Assembly: GCA_020061355.1 (NCBI GenBank)
Contig: JAGUYK010000006.1
Span: 434,001-498,000, forward strand
Reading direction: 5' to 3'
From: Ignavibacteriales bacterium
GTDB lineage: Bacteria > Bacteroidota > Ignavibacteria > Ignavibacteriales > Melioribacteraceae
Length of the DNA stretch: 64,000 nt
The number at the start of each line of letters is the position of its first letter. Within the stretch, counting starts at the first letter, position 1. The translations under genes and the position numbers were made by a program. Under the pieces are notes generated by a model, which saw only the letters and a program-made list of their open reading frames with translations, was not told the DNA's origin and did not search any database. This document shows positions 33,638 to 42,530 of this stretch, piece after piece.

Positions 33638-34720
33638 ATGATAATTGATAAAAGCAGCCCGATTCCGCAATACTTTCAACTTCAAACCTGGTTAAAAGAA
33701 CAAATTCATCACGGCGTCTTTAAGGTAGAAGACAAAATTCCGACTGAAGAAGAATTAGTTCAACTTACAGGCTTAGCACGTGCTACAGTAAGACAAGCAA
33801 TCCAAAACCTTACGAATATGGGTTATCTTGTCAGGAAAAAAGGTTTAGGTACTTTTGTAACCAAACCAAATATTAGTCCACAAAAACAAGTAATAATTGG
33901 TTTGATCGTCCCCGATATTAGAAGTGGATATGCACCCGAACTTGCAAGAGGTGCTGAAGATGAAGCAGCAAGAAGTAAACATAGCCTAATTCTTTGTAGT
34001 TCGGATGACCTATATATCAAAGCCGACTTCCATGCAAATAGATTAATAGAGAATTCTGTTAGCGGTGTTATTTTCGTTCCTACTGCTTCATCAGATAGTA
34101 AGAATAGAACAATAGTTCAGAAATTTCAGGAGAAAAATATTCCTGTAGTGCTAGCAGATAGAACAATTCCATACCTCGATCTGGATCATGTTACAACCGA
34201 TAACTTCGAAGGCGCTTATAACTTAACTAATTATTTGATAAAGAAAGGTCATAAGAAAATATCTTTTGTTTATAGTAATATCTTCAGTACAGAAAAATTA
34301 CGATTCAATGGGTATAAAAAAGCATTAGAAGATAACGGAATTCAGTATGATCCTTCAATTGTTGTTAGTCATACCGGCCCCTATAATGAAGAGCAGTTTT
34401 CAAAATACGCGCAGGCAATATTGAAACAGAAAAAAAGAATAACTGCCGTGTTTGCTGGTCACGATAGGATTGCACTTACATTTTATTTAGTTGCCCGTGA
34501 CATGGGTCTGTCTTTTCCGGAAGATTTGTCGATAGTTGGTTATGATGATTTAGATTTCGAAACACTTTCATTAACAACCATGCATCAACCAATTTACGAG
34601 ATGGGTATAGAAAGCGTCAAGTTGATTGACTCAAGAATAAATGGCGAGAAAAACGGACATCAATCAATAGTACTAAAATCTTATTTAATAGAGAGAGAAT
34701 CAGTACTTCGAAATAAATAA
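33638..34720 (+). CDS. GntR-HTH / LacI-type sensor regulator of the inositol locus
   Basis: This 360-residue regulator has the AraR-like architecture. A GntR winged helix (SPIPQYFQLQTWLKEQIHHG ... PTEEELVQLTGLARATVRQAI, residues ~5-70) is joined to a periplasmic-binding-protein/LacI sugar-sensing domain (IIGLIVPDIRSGYAPELARGAE ... SIVGYDDLDFETLSLTTMHQP). ATG 33638 is the first codon of the HTH and lies just after the operator. It stands before the inositol operon in the same direction with a 186-base gap, and I infer that it responds to inositol or an intermediate. Confidence 0.85.
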   Translation: MIIDKSSPIPQYFQLQTWLKEQIHHGVFKVEDKIPTEEELVQLTGLARATVRQAIQNLTNMGYLVRKKGLGTFVTKPNISPQKQVIIGLIVPDIRSGYAPELARGAEDEAARSKHSLILCSSDDLYIKADFHANRLIENSVSGVIFVPTASSDSKNRTIVQKFQEKNIPVVLADRTIPYLDLDHVTTDNFEGAYNLTNYLIKKGHKKISFVYSNIFSTEKLRFNGYKKALEDNGIQYDPSIVVSHTGPYNEEQFSKYAQAILKQKKRITAVFAGHDRIALTFYLVARDMGLSFPEDLSIVGYDDLDFETLSLTTMHQPIYEMGIESVKLIDSRINGEKNGHQSIVLKSYLIERESVLRNK

Positions 34721-34753
34721 CTGGGAATTATAAACTTAGAAAACTAGATTAAG

Positions 34754-34810
34754 GGAACATAGTACTGAAGGGTTAATGGTTCGACGAACCATAAGAAGAG
34801 AATATGTTCC
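34754..34810. promoter_or_regulatory. Nested palindromes upstream of iolG
   Basis: A perfect 17-base palindrome ATGGTTCG-A-CGAACCAT (34776-34792) sits inside a second inverted pair GGAACATA (34754-34761) and TATGTTCC (34803-34810). TATGTTCC-like motifs recur before the TonB receptor gene (50131-50248). This is a plausible operator region for the inositol operon; an RNA hairpin is an alternative. Confidence 0.55.
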
Positions 34811-34906
34811 TATAGAAGGTAAAAAGACTCATTAACTTGATAATTAGGGCTTATTATTCTATTAAAGACTTTAAAACTATACTTAATAAATTATATGAGG
34901 TGAATC

Positions 34907-35920
34907 GTGAGGAAAAAAATTAATGTTGGACTAATTGGTGTTGGTCGACTAGGTACTATGTATGCCGAATTTCTTACTACAAGAGTTGTAAATGTGAATC
35001 TGGTGGCAGTTGCCGATATTATTCCTGAAAGAGCTACCGGATGTGCGGAGAGATTTGATGTCCCCAAAGCTTATTTCAGTCATCAAGAAATAAATGATGA
35101 TAAAGAATTAGATGCTGTGATTGTTACGGCAACGACAGTAAATCATAAGGAAATTGTAATTGATGCAGCTTCAAAAAGTAAACCGATTTTTTGCGAAAAG
35201 CCGATGACCCTTAGTTTGAACGATGCCCGCGAAATGAAAACTGCAATCGATAAATATGGCGTCTTCTATCAACAAGGTTACATGAGAAGATTTGATACTG
35301 GGTTCGCAGCAGTTAAAAAGAAAATTGATGAAGGAGTTATAGGTACACCTGTGGTTTTTCGTGGTTCCTCAAGAGATCCATATTTACCAACACTTGAGTA
35401 CTTGTACCCGCACAATAGCGGTGGACAGATTTTAGATATGGCAATACATGATATCGATATCGCCCGCTGGTATATGGGAGAGTTCTCTACAATATACTCA
35501 ATCGGTGGCGTGCTTGCTTTCCCCGAAGTTGAACCTACAGGAGATACTGATAATGTAATAATGTCATTCAAGTTTGATAGCGGCTGTCTGGGTGAAATTG
35601 ATATTAGTAGAAATGGTGTTTACGGTTATGATATTAGAGCTGAGGTACTGGGTACTAAAGGAACATTACAGGCTGGTTACTTGAGAGAAACTCCGATTCT
35701 TGTTTTAACAAAGGAAGGCGTGACTCATGATGTTGTTCCTTATTTCCCTGAAAGATTTTGTAATGCTTATGTGTCTCAATTAAATGATTTCTTAAATAAC
35801 CTTACGAATAATTTAGAGCCCATGATTAAAATAGAAGATGGAATAGCTGGCTTGCAAGTTGCCGTTGCAGCATCGGTATCATTAAAAGAAAATAAAATTG
35901 TTCGTGTTAGCGATTTTTAG
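34907..35920 (+). CDS. iolG: myo-Inositol 2-dehydrogenase (Gfo/Idh/MocA family)
   Basis: Protein of 337 residues. The NAD-binding Rossmann start GLIGVGRLGTMYA (residues ~8-20), the family EKP motif in FCEKPMTLS (~96) and the catalytic GGQILDMAIHDIDIARW (Asp...His, ~168-184) identify an inositol dehydrogenase-type enzyme oxidising myo-inositol to 2-keto-myo-inositol with NAD. The start is GTG after AGGTG. Position directly before IolM/IolN/IolO homologues strongly supports the assignment over other Gfo/Idh substrates. Confidence 0.88.
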   Translation: MRKKINVGLIGVGRLGTMYAEFLTTRVVNVNLVAVADIIPERATGCAERFDVPKAYFSHQEINDDKELDAVIVTATTVNHKEIVIDAASKSKPIFCEKPMTLSLNDAREMKTAIDKYGVFYQQGYMRRFDTGFAAVKKKIDEGVIGTPVVFRGSSRDPYLPTLEYLYPHNSGGQILDMAIHDIDIARWYMGEFSTIYSIGGVLAFPEVEPTGDTDNVIMSFKFDSGCLGEIDISRNGVYGYDIRAEVLGTKGTLQAGYLRETPILVLTKEGVTHDVVPYFPERFCNAYVSQLNDFLNNLTNNLEPMIKIEDGIAGLQVAVAASVSLKENKIVRVSDF

Positions 35921-35956
35921 GTCAATCAATTATTAAAAAAATAAATAGGAGCTATT

Positions 35957-37144
35957 ATGAGGACGGTATCACTTTTTGCAACTTGGGATCCTAAGCCTGA
36001 CTTTGTACTTGGTAGTAAAGATATTGAGGGTAAGTTAACTTACCTTGGAAGTAAAGTTTGGCGGAACCCGTACGTTAAAATTGTTGATAAAGAAGTGCGT
36101 GAGCCGGGACCTACAGAAGTTTTGTTGGAAGTGAAAGCCTGCGGAATTTGCGGAAGTGATGTTCATATGTATCAGACAGACAAGGATGGTTATATTTTTT
36201 ATCCGGGCTTAACCGCTTTTCCGTCAACATTAGGTCATGAATTCAGTGGTAAGGTTGTCAAAGCCGGAGAGAAAGCAATTAACAAAAGAACTAATAAAAA
36301 ATACGAAGTTGGTGAAGCTGTCTGCTCCGAGGAAATGATGTGGTGCAGTTATTGCAGACCGTGTGCAGATGGTTATCCCAATCATTGTGAGAATCTTCAT
36401 GAAATTGGTTTCTCTTGTGATGGGGCTTATGCCAAGTATATTGTTGTTGATGCCAGATATTTATGGAGCATTGAAGGATTCAGAAAATTATATGGTGAAG
36501 ATAAAATGTGGCTTCTTGGAAGTTTGGTTGAGCCGACCTCAGTTGCATATCATGCTGTTATAACCCGTGGTGGCGGAATTATTCCCGGCGAAAATGTTGT
36601 TATTCTTGGTGCCGGTCCTGTTGGTGCTGCAGCCTGTGCGGTTTTAAGAAGAGCCGGTGCCAATGCAGTAATTTTATCCGAACCCTCTGAGGCTAGAAGA
36701 AAAATGGCCCTGGCAATGGGTGCAACTCATGTTATTGATCCTAAATCAGAAAATGTTGCAGATGCAGTTTTAAAGATTACTAATGGGCATGGAGCAAAAT
36801 TAATTTTAGAAGCAACCGGATTGCCAAGTGTGGTTTGGAAAGATGTTGAGAGAATAATTTGGGAGGGTAGAGCCGTTAATACAACAGTAGTAGTAGTAGC
36901 ACGGGCTGATGATAAAATACCATTAACAGGTGAAGTATTACAAGTTCGTCGTGCAAATGTAGTCGGTGCTCAGGGTCATTCCGGACATGGTGTGTTCCCT
37001 AATGTTATTAGCTGCATTTCATCGGGGATGGATGTTTCGCATATGATTACAAAAAAAATTAAGCTGGATGAAGTTGAACAGAATTTAAAGATGCTTCAAA
37101 CCGACCGTGATGAGGTTAAAATTACACTGACGAATTTTGATTAA
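35957..37144 (+). CDS. iolM: scyllo-Inosose 3-dehydrogenase-like zinc dehydrogenase
   Basis: This 395-residue medium-chain dehydrogenase/reductase has a longer N-terminus than ordinary alcohol dehydrogenases. Catalytic zinc ligands are C-GICGSD (~58) and GHEF (~96). The structural-zinc cluster is CSYCRPCADGYPNHC, and the NAD site is VILGAGPVGAAA. Length, the extended start and the place between IolG and a creatininase-type hydrolase match IolM of the Thermotoga inositol pathway, which oxidises 2-keto-myo-inositol to a diketo-inositol. AGGAG precedes the ATG. Confidence 0.85.
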   Translation: MRTVSLFATWDPKPDFVLGSKDIEGKLTYLGSKVWRNPYVKIVDKEVREPGPTEVLLEVKACGICGSDVHMYQTDKDGYIFYPGLTAFPSTLGHEFSGKVVKAGEKAINKRTNKKYEVGEAVCSEEMMWCSYCRPCADGYPNHCENLHEIGFSCDGAYAKYIVVDARYLWSIEGFRKLYGEDKMWLLGSLVEPTSVAYHAVITRGGGIIPGENVVILGAGPVGAAACAVLRRAGANAVILSEPSEARRKMALAMGATHVIDPKSENVADAVLKITNGHGAKLILEATGLPSVVWKDVERIIWEGRAVNTTVVVVARADDKIPLTGEVLQVRRANVVGAQGHSGHGVFPNVISCISSGMDVSHMITKKIKLDEVEQNLKMLQTDRDEVKITLTNFD

Positions 37145-37169
37145 TTAATACAAATATAAGGAGTAAATC

Positions 37170-38264
37170 ATGTCTAAATTTATTAAAGCGGAACGCGGTG
37201 ATATCCTTTTTGAAGATACAACCGTTGGCAGATTAAAAAAGAAAATATGGGATGCAAGCGATTCTCAGATTGATAAGATCCTGGCAGATTATGAAATCCC
37301 ATCAGCATCAGAATTGGCTAAACCGGGCACATACATCCAAACAACAATTCGTAAAAATGTTATAGAAAATAGAAAAAAGAATGACATTCTTTTTATTCCG
37401 ATCGGTTGCACAGAGCTTCATGGGCTTCATACTGTAACTGCGTTGGACACATTTATGGTTACACAAATTCTGGAAGGTGTAAGAAGACATACAGCAAAAA
37501 AGGGCAATCCTGTTAATTTAACATGGACTCCACTAAACTTTGGCGGTCACCCGCATCACCACGTTGGAATGCCCGGCACTATTCATCTTGAAGATGAAGT
37601 TCTTAAAAGATTATTAATTGATGTAATGGTTGGATTCTGGAACGACGGCTTCCGTAAAATAATACTGATTAATAATCATGGCCATTCCTGGCTGCTTGAG
37701 GCAGCAATTCAGGAATTGCAGAAAACCTGGAATCTTCCTGGAATTTTCAGGACGATTGACTGGCATAGAGCTGTTCGAGAATTCTTTAGAACGAAAGATC
37801 GTGGAGGTGATTGGGATGACGATTTTGTTCATGCAGATGAAGCCGAAACCTCAGTACTTCTATTACTTGCAAAAGAATTTGTTGAAATGAACTATGCCGA
37901 AGAAACAAAGGTAGAGGCATTTTTGCCCGAAGGTCATTTTGATAAAGCCGTCGATCCGTTCGGTCGCCCAAGTCGTTGGTCTGAAGGACAGGGTCATTTT
38001 CCAACCGAAATGGGCTCTATACCGGAAGGAGTAGTTGGGCGTCCAACTATAGGAACTGCACAGAAAGCTAAGAGAACAATAGCTGCAATTCTTTCTTATT
38101 TAACACTTGTGCATGATGAAATTCTTGAAGCTTTTCCTTCAGGTAAAGTGCCACCGATTGAAAAGACAACTATGCGTACAGAAAAGGAAATGGAGCCATT
38201 TATGAAGGAACCGTTTACTGAAGGATGGCGACCAATTTATGCAATTAACAAGATGGGTTTATAA
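37170..38264 (+). CDS. iolN: Diketo-inositol hydrolase (creatininase family)
   Basis: Protein of 364 residues of the creatininase fold. Metal-binding signatures are PIGCTELHGLHTVTALDT (~76-94), FGGHPHHHVGMPGTIHL (~125), INNHGHSWLLEAAIQEL (~168) and HADEAETSVLL (~218). In Thermotoga, IolN opens the diketo-inositol ring to 5-keto-L-gluconate. It lies 25 bases after iolM and 6 bases before the epimerase gene, in one operon. The N-terminal ~60 residues are an extra segment compared with plain creatininases. Confidence 0.85.
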   Translation: MSKFIKAERGDILFEDTTVGRLKKKIWDASDSQIDKILADYEIPSASELAKPGTYIQTTIRKNVIENRKKNDILFIPIGCTELHGLHTVTALDTFMVTQILEGVRRHTAKKGNPVNLTWTPLNFGGHPHHHVGMPGTIHLEDEVLKRLLIDVMVGFWNDGFRKIILINNHGHSWLLEAAIQELQKTWNLPGIFRTIDWHRAVREFFRTKDRGGDWDDDFVHADEAETSVLLLLAKEFVEMNYAEETKVEAFLPEGHFDKAVDPFGRPSRWSEGQGHFPTEMGSIPEGVVGRPTIGTAQKAKRTIAAILSYLTLVHDEILEAFPSGKVPPIEKTTMRTEKEMEPFMKEPFTEGWRPIYAINKMGL

Positions 38265-38270
38265 TAAACT

Positions 38271-39077
38271 ATGAAGTTCAGCATCGTCCTATCGACTCAA
38301 CCGACTTCATTTTCGGCTCTTGCCTATAAGGGAAAATTATCTGAGAATATTTCCAAGATAAAAATGTATGGTTATGACGGGATTGAACTTGCCGTGAGAG
38401 ATCCGAATTTGCTTGACCTCAATCAACTTAATTCTGTTTTGAAAAAGAACAACTTGCCCGTTCCTGCTATTGGAACGGGTCAAGCTTATGGCGAGGAGGG
38501 TTTATCCCTTACTCATCCCGATGAACAAATTAGGAGAAAAGCAATTGAGAGAATCAAATCTCAGATAAAGTTTGCTGAACAATATAATGCCGTTGTAATC
38601 ATCGGATTGGTACGGGGAAAAAAAGAAACGGATCTCAGTTTTGAAAGAGTTGAGGACTTACTAATAGAATCGCTTAACGAATGCGCATCGTCGAATGAAA
38701 ACATTAAAATTGCAATTGAGCCAATCAACAGATATGAAACAAATTTGATCAATACGGTCAACTCCGGTTTACTTCTCCTTGAAAAATTACATAAGGATAA
38801 TGTCGGACTTTTGCTTGATACTTTTCATATGAATATTGAAGAGCCATCAATAATCGAAAGTATAAGAAATGCCAAAGAGAAATTATTTCACTTTCATATA
38901 GCAGATTCTAACAGGTGGTATCCTGGTGCCGGACATATTGATTTCAAAATTATTTTAGAAACACTTGGAGAAATAAATTATTCCGGATTTGTTTCTGCTG
39001 AAATTTTACCTGTGCCGGACCCCGATACAGCAGCTGAAAAAACAATTGAGTATTTGAGACCTTACAAAAAAACATAG
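38271..39077 (+). CDS. iolO: 5-Keto-L-gluconate epimerase (xylose-isomerase-like TIM barrel)
   Basis: Protein of 268 residues with the sugar-phosphate isomerase/epimerase TIM barrel. Metal ligands are IAIEPINRYETN (Glu, ~143), LLLDTFHMNIEE (Asp/His, ~178), FHIADSNRWYPGAGHIDF (~205) and VSAEILPVPDPD (Glu, ~240). Size and order match IolO, which converts 5-keto-L-gluconate to D-tagaturonate. The downstream uronate genes (tagaturonate reductase and beyond) are not in the window. Spacing of six bases to iolN implies coupling. Confidence 0.85.
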   Translation: MKFSIVLSTQPTSFSALAYKGKLSENISKIKMYGYDGIELAVRDPNLLDLNQLNSVLKKNNLPVPAIGTGQAYGEEGLSLTHPDEQIRRKAIERIKSQIKFAEQYNAVVIIGLVRGKKETDLSFERVEDLLIESLNECASSNENIKIAIEPINRYETNLINTVNSGLLLLEKLHKDNVGLLLDTFHMNIEEPSIIESIRNAKEKLFHFHIADSNRWYPGAGHIDFKIILETLGEINYSGFVSAEILPVPDPDTAAEKTIEYLRPYKKT

Positions 39078-39105
39078 ATACCTGGAAAAATTTTATAGGG
39101 AGTAT

Positions 39106-40608
39106 GTGAATAGTAAAATCCCTGATAACATAGTTTTAAAAGTTTCGAAAGTTTGCAAGAGATTCCCCGGTGTAAAAGCTCTTGACAATGTTGATTTCGA
39201 ACTTAGAGAAGGTGAAGTGCATGTTCTGTTAGGTGAAAATGGTGCAGGTAAATCAACACTTGTAAAAATTATAAGCGGCGCTATACCCCTTTCTGGAGGC
39301 GTTATTTCCCTTTTTGAAAATGAAGTAGTGATTAAATCACCAAAGCATGCACAGGAAATGGGCATCGCAACAATTTATCAGGAACTAAATTTAATTCCCT
39401 CCCTCTCGGCAAGTGAGAATATTTTCTTAGGACGCGAAACTACTAACAGATTTGGTCTGATAAAAAAAATAAATCTTCTCTCTTCATCGAGGAGAATATT
39501 AGAGGATCTTGGACTTGAAATTGACTGTCAAGTTCAAGTAAAAAATTTTGGAATTGCACAACAACAGATGATTGAAGTTGCTAAAGCACTTTCTATGAAC
39601 GCCAGAATTTTAATAATGGATGAACCGACTTCCGCATTATCGGAGACAGAAATTCAATTGTTATTTAAAACAATTAGGAGACTTACTAAGAAGGGAGTTT
39701 CAGTAATTTATATTTCCCATCGACTCAATGAGTTATTTGAAATTGGGGATCGCGTTACAGTGTTGCGAGATGGGAAATTGATCGGAACAAAAAGAATTGT
39801 CGAAACAACCAAAGATGAATTGATAAAAATGATGGTCAACCGGGACCTGAGGGAACACTACCCAAAATTAAAGACTGATAGCGGTAAAGAAGTATTGCGG
39901 GTAGAAAAACTATCTAGTAAAGGTAAACTGAAAAACATAAGTTTTGTAGTAAACGAATGTGAAATTTTAGGGATTGCAGGTCTCTTAGGTTCCGGGCGCA
40001 CTGAATTAGCCAGAGCGGTTTTTGCTGCCGATAAATTTGATTCGGGAAAAATATTTATAAGGGGGAAACTACAAACTTTAAAGTCACCGCGCGCCGTAAT
40101 CAAAAATGGAATTGGTTTTGTTACTGAAGATCGAAAGGCACAAGGCCTCATTTTAAGTTTATCTGTTAAAGAAAATATAACGTTATCCAGTCTAAAATCA
40201 TTCTCAAAATTTGGGTTTATTAATTTTAAAAAAGAAAAAGAAAAAGCCGACCGTTTTATTAATGAAATAAAAATTAAAGCGATAAATGCTGATCAGATAG
40301 TGTATTATCTAAGTGGAGGTAACCAGCAGAAAGTTGCTCTGGCAAAATGGCTTTGTATGGAATCTAATGTTTTGATTTTTGACGAACCAACAAGAGGAAT
40401 TGATATCGGAAGTAAAATCGAAATTTATAGTTTAATGAACAGATTAAAATCTGAAGGTGCTGCAATTATAATGATTTCATCGGAACTACCCGAACTTATA
40501 GGAATGTGTGATAGAATTATTGTTATGCACAGACATCAAATTGCCGGGGAAGTCTCTTCCAGTGAAGCTACACAAGAAACAATTATGCGTTATGCAGTAG
40601 GTGCTTAA
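39106..40608 (+). CDS. Sugar (inositol) ABC transporter ATP-binding protein, RbsA type
   Basis: This 500-residue protein has two ABC cassettes in tandem: Walker A GENGAGKST (~38), signature and LIMDEPTSALSE (~165); second half GLLGSGRTELARA (~292), LSGGNQQKV (~405), IFDEPTRGID (~425). This is the RbsA/MglA/XylG pattern in which the second Walker A is modified. It begins with GTG, 28 bases after iolO. With the permease and binding protein that follow it forms a complete importer, most likely for myo-inositol given the operon. Confidence 0.9.
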   Translation: MNSKIPDNIVLKVSKVCKRFPGVKALDNVDFELREGEVHVLLGENGAGKSTLVKIISGAIPLSGGVISLFENEVVIKSPKHAQEMGIATIYQELNLIPSLSASENIFLGRETTNRFGLIKKINLLSSSRRILEDLGLEIDCQVQVKNFGIAQQQMIEVAKALSMNARILIMDEPTSALSETEIQLLFKTIRRLTKKGVSVIYISHRLNELFEIGDRVTVLRDGKLIGTKRIVETTKDELIKMMVNRDLREHYPKLKTDSGKEVLRVEKLSSKGKLKNISFVVNECEILGIAGLLGSGRTELARAVFAADKFDSGKIFIRGKLQTLKSPRAVIKNGIGFVTEDRKAQGLILSLSVKENITLSSLKSFSKFGFINFKKEKEKADRFINEIKIKAINADQIVYYLSGGNQQKVALAKWLCMESNVLIFDEPTRGIDIGSKIEIYSLMNRLKSEGAAIIMISSELPELIGMCDRIIVMHRHQIAGEVSSSEATQETIMRYAVGA

Positions 40609-40609
40609 C

Positions 40610-41557
40610 ATGATCAACAAAAATCAAATATTGCAAAACAGCCGACAGTTAGGCACATTGATCGGTTTATTTATAGTTATCCTTATATTCTGGTTACTTA
40701 GTCCTTATTTCTTTTCAACCTCTAATCTGGTTAATATTCTGCTTCAGTCATCAATAAATGCAATAATTGCCGTTGGTATGACCTACGTCATTATTACTGC
40801 CGGAATTGATCTATCTGTTGGTTCTATTATGGCTTTCTCTGCCGTGATACTTGCCAGTGCAATGCAGAGCGGCATTGGCGTTCCAATAGCTATTTTGATC
40901 AGTTTGATTGTAGGGACTTTGTGCGGATTATCGAATGGGCTTTTAATCAGTTACGGTATGCTCCCTCCCTTTATTGCTACGCTGGGAATGATGAGTATTG
41001 CACGCGGAGCGGCTCTTCTTGTTACTCAAGGAAAACCAATTTCCGGTTTTTCTCCGGAGTTCCGATTTTTAGCAACCGGTGAAATTTTAAGCATACCGTT
41101 CCCGGTAATATTGATGATAATAATTTATATCGCTGCTCATATTATTTTGAAAAAAACCTTATTGGGTAGATATACTTATGCAATTGGTGGTAACGAAGAA
41201 GCTTCACATCTATCCGGAATAAACACTAAAATTATAAAAACAACTGTATATGGAATAAGTGGTTTGTTAAGCGGGTTTGCTGGAGTTATCTTAACTGCCC
41301 GTTTGAACTCTGCTCAACCAATTGCCGGAATAATGTACGAGTTGGATGCTATTGCTGCCGTTGTTATTGGTGGTACAAGTTTGTTGGGAGGTGAAGGTAA
41401 GATTTCCGGAACACTCATCGGCGCATTGATAATGGGTGTTTTAAGAAACGGATTAAATCTTTTAGGAGTTTCATCATTTGTTCAGCAGATAGTAATTGGA
41501 GTTGTAATTATAATTGCAGTATTGGTGGATATGATTCTGAAAAAACGAAAAAAATAA
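40610..41557 (+). CDS. Sugar (inositol) ABC transporter permease, RbsC type
   Basis: Protein of 315 residues with about eight to ten hydrophobic helices and the family motifs VGMTYVIITAGIDLSVGSIMA and GGNEEASHLSGI (EAA-like loop) near residue 195. ATG 40610 is favoured over an overlapping GTG at 40601 because TAGGTG gives it normal spacing. It is an inner-membrane partner of the double ATPase just upstream. The frame ends close to the binding-protein gene, 19 bases downstream. Confidence 0.9.
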   Translation: MINKNQILQNSRQLGTLIGLFIVILIFWLLSPYFFSTSNLVNILLQSSINAIIAVGMTYVIITAGIDLSVGSIMAFSAVILASAMQSGIGVPIAILISLIVGTLCGLSNGLLISYGMLPPFIATLGMMSIARGAALLVTQGKPISGFSPEFRFLATGEILSIPFPVILMIIIYIAAHIILKKTLLGRYTYAIGGNEEASHLSGINTKIIKTTVYGISGLLSGFAGVILTARLNSAQPIAGIMYELDAIAAVVIGGTSLLGGEGKISGTLIGALIMGVLRNGLNLLGVSSFVQQIVIGVVIIIAVLVDMILKKRKK

Positions 41558-41576
41558 TTTTGTAACTGAGTATAAA

Positions 41577-42530
41577 ATGAAAAAACATTTTACTTTTATT
41601 CTTTGCATCGGGATACTGCTTTTTTTATTTGGTTGCCGGAGTGCGGACGAATCCCGCAATAAACGAACAATAGCATTTGTAATGAAAACCTTGAATAATC
41701 CATTTTTCATTGATATGAAAAAGGGTGCCGAAGAGGCTGCGAAAAATTTAGGAGTTGATATTATTATTCAAGCTGCAGAGAGAGAGGTTGATGTAGAAAA
41801 ACAGATGCAGATAATCGAAAATCTAATACAAAGAAAAGTAGCTGCAATTTGTATAACTCCAAGTGGTTCAAAAGAAATTATTCCCGCCATATTAAAAGCG
41901 AATAAAGCAGAAATACCTGTTATAATAGTGGATACACGAATCGATGAAAAGTTATTAAAAGAATCAGGCGGAAAATTTGCGACTTTCATTGGTTCGGATA
42001 ATATAGATGGTGGAAGAATTGCTGCTAAATATATTGTAGAAAAACTGAACGGCAATGGGTATGTAGCAATTTTAGAAGGTATTCCCGGGCACGAAACAGG
42101 GGATGCAAGGTTGCAAGGATTTAGGGAAGTAATCTCAGGTTACAAAGGAATTAAAATTGTAGCCACGCAAACCGCTAATTGGGAAAGAGATCAGGGTTTT
42201 AATGTATTTCAAAATATTCTGCAGGCAAATCCTAAAGTTCAGGCTGTATTTGCTTGTAATGATATTATGGCGCTTGGAGCCATTGAAGCGATTTCAGCTT
42301 CGCAAAAAAAGAACAAGATTATTGTGGTTGGCTTTGATGCAATCAATGACAGTAGAGAAGCAATTTTATCGGGTTTAATGGATGCATCAATTGCACAGCA
42401 CCCAGAAGAAATGGGTAAACTATCTGTTGAATATGCCTACAAGGTAATTACTGGTGAAAGCATCCCGACTGATATATCCGTAAGAATTGATCTGATTACA
42501 AAAGAATATTTACAGAGAGCAGGTAAGTAA
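41577..42530 (+). CDS. Substrate-binding lipoprotein of the ABC importer, RbsB type
   Basis: Protein of 317 residues: lipoprotein signal peptide with the lipobox LFGC (Cys20), then a peripla_BP_4 domain (TIAFVMKTLNNPFFIDMKKG, VAAICITPSGS, IPVIIVDTRID, AVFACNDIMALGAIEA, IIVVGFDAIND). Such proteins capture ribose, inositol and related sugars in the periplasm. Presence in the iol operon points to inositol. Its stop overlaps the ATG of the next gene (TAATG). Confidence 0.9.
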   Translation: MKKHFTFILCIGILLFLFGCRSADESRNKRTIAFVMKTLNNPFFIDMKKGAEEAAKNLGVDIIIQAAEREVDVEKQMQIIENLIQRKVAAICITPSGSKEIIPAILKANKAEIPVIIVDTRIDEKLLKESGGKFATFIGSDNIDGGRIAAKYIVEKLNGNGYVAILEGIPGHETGDARLQGFREVISGYKGIKIVATQTANWERDQGFNVFQNILQANPKVQAVFACNDIMALGAIEAISASQKKNKIIVVGFDAINDSREAILSGLMDASIAQHPEEMGKLSVEYAYKVITGESIPTDISVRIDLITKEYLQRAGK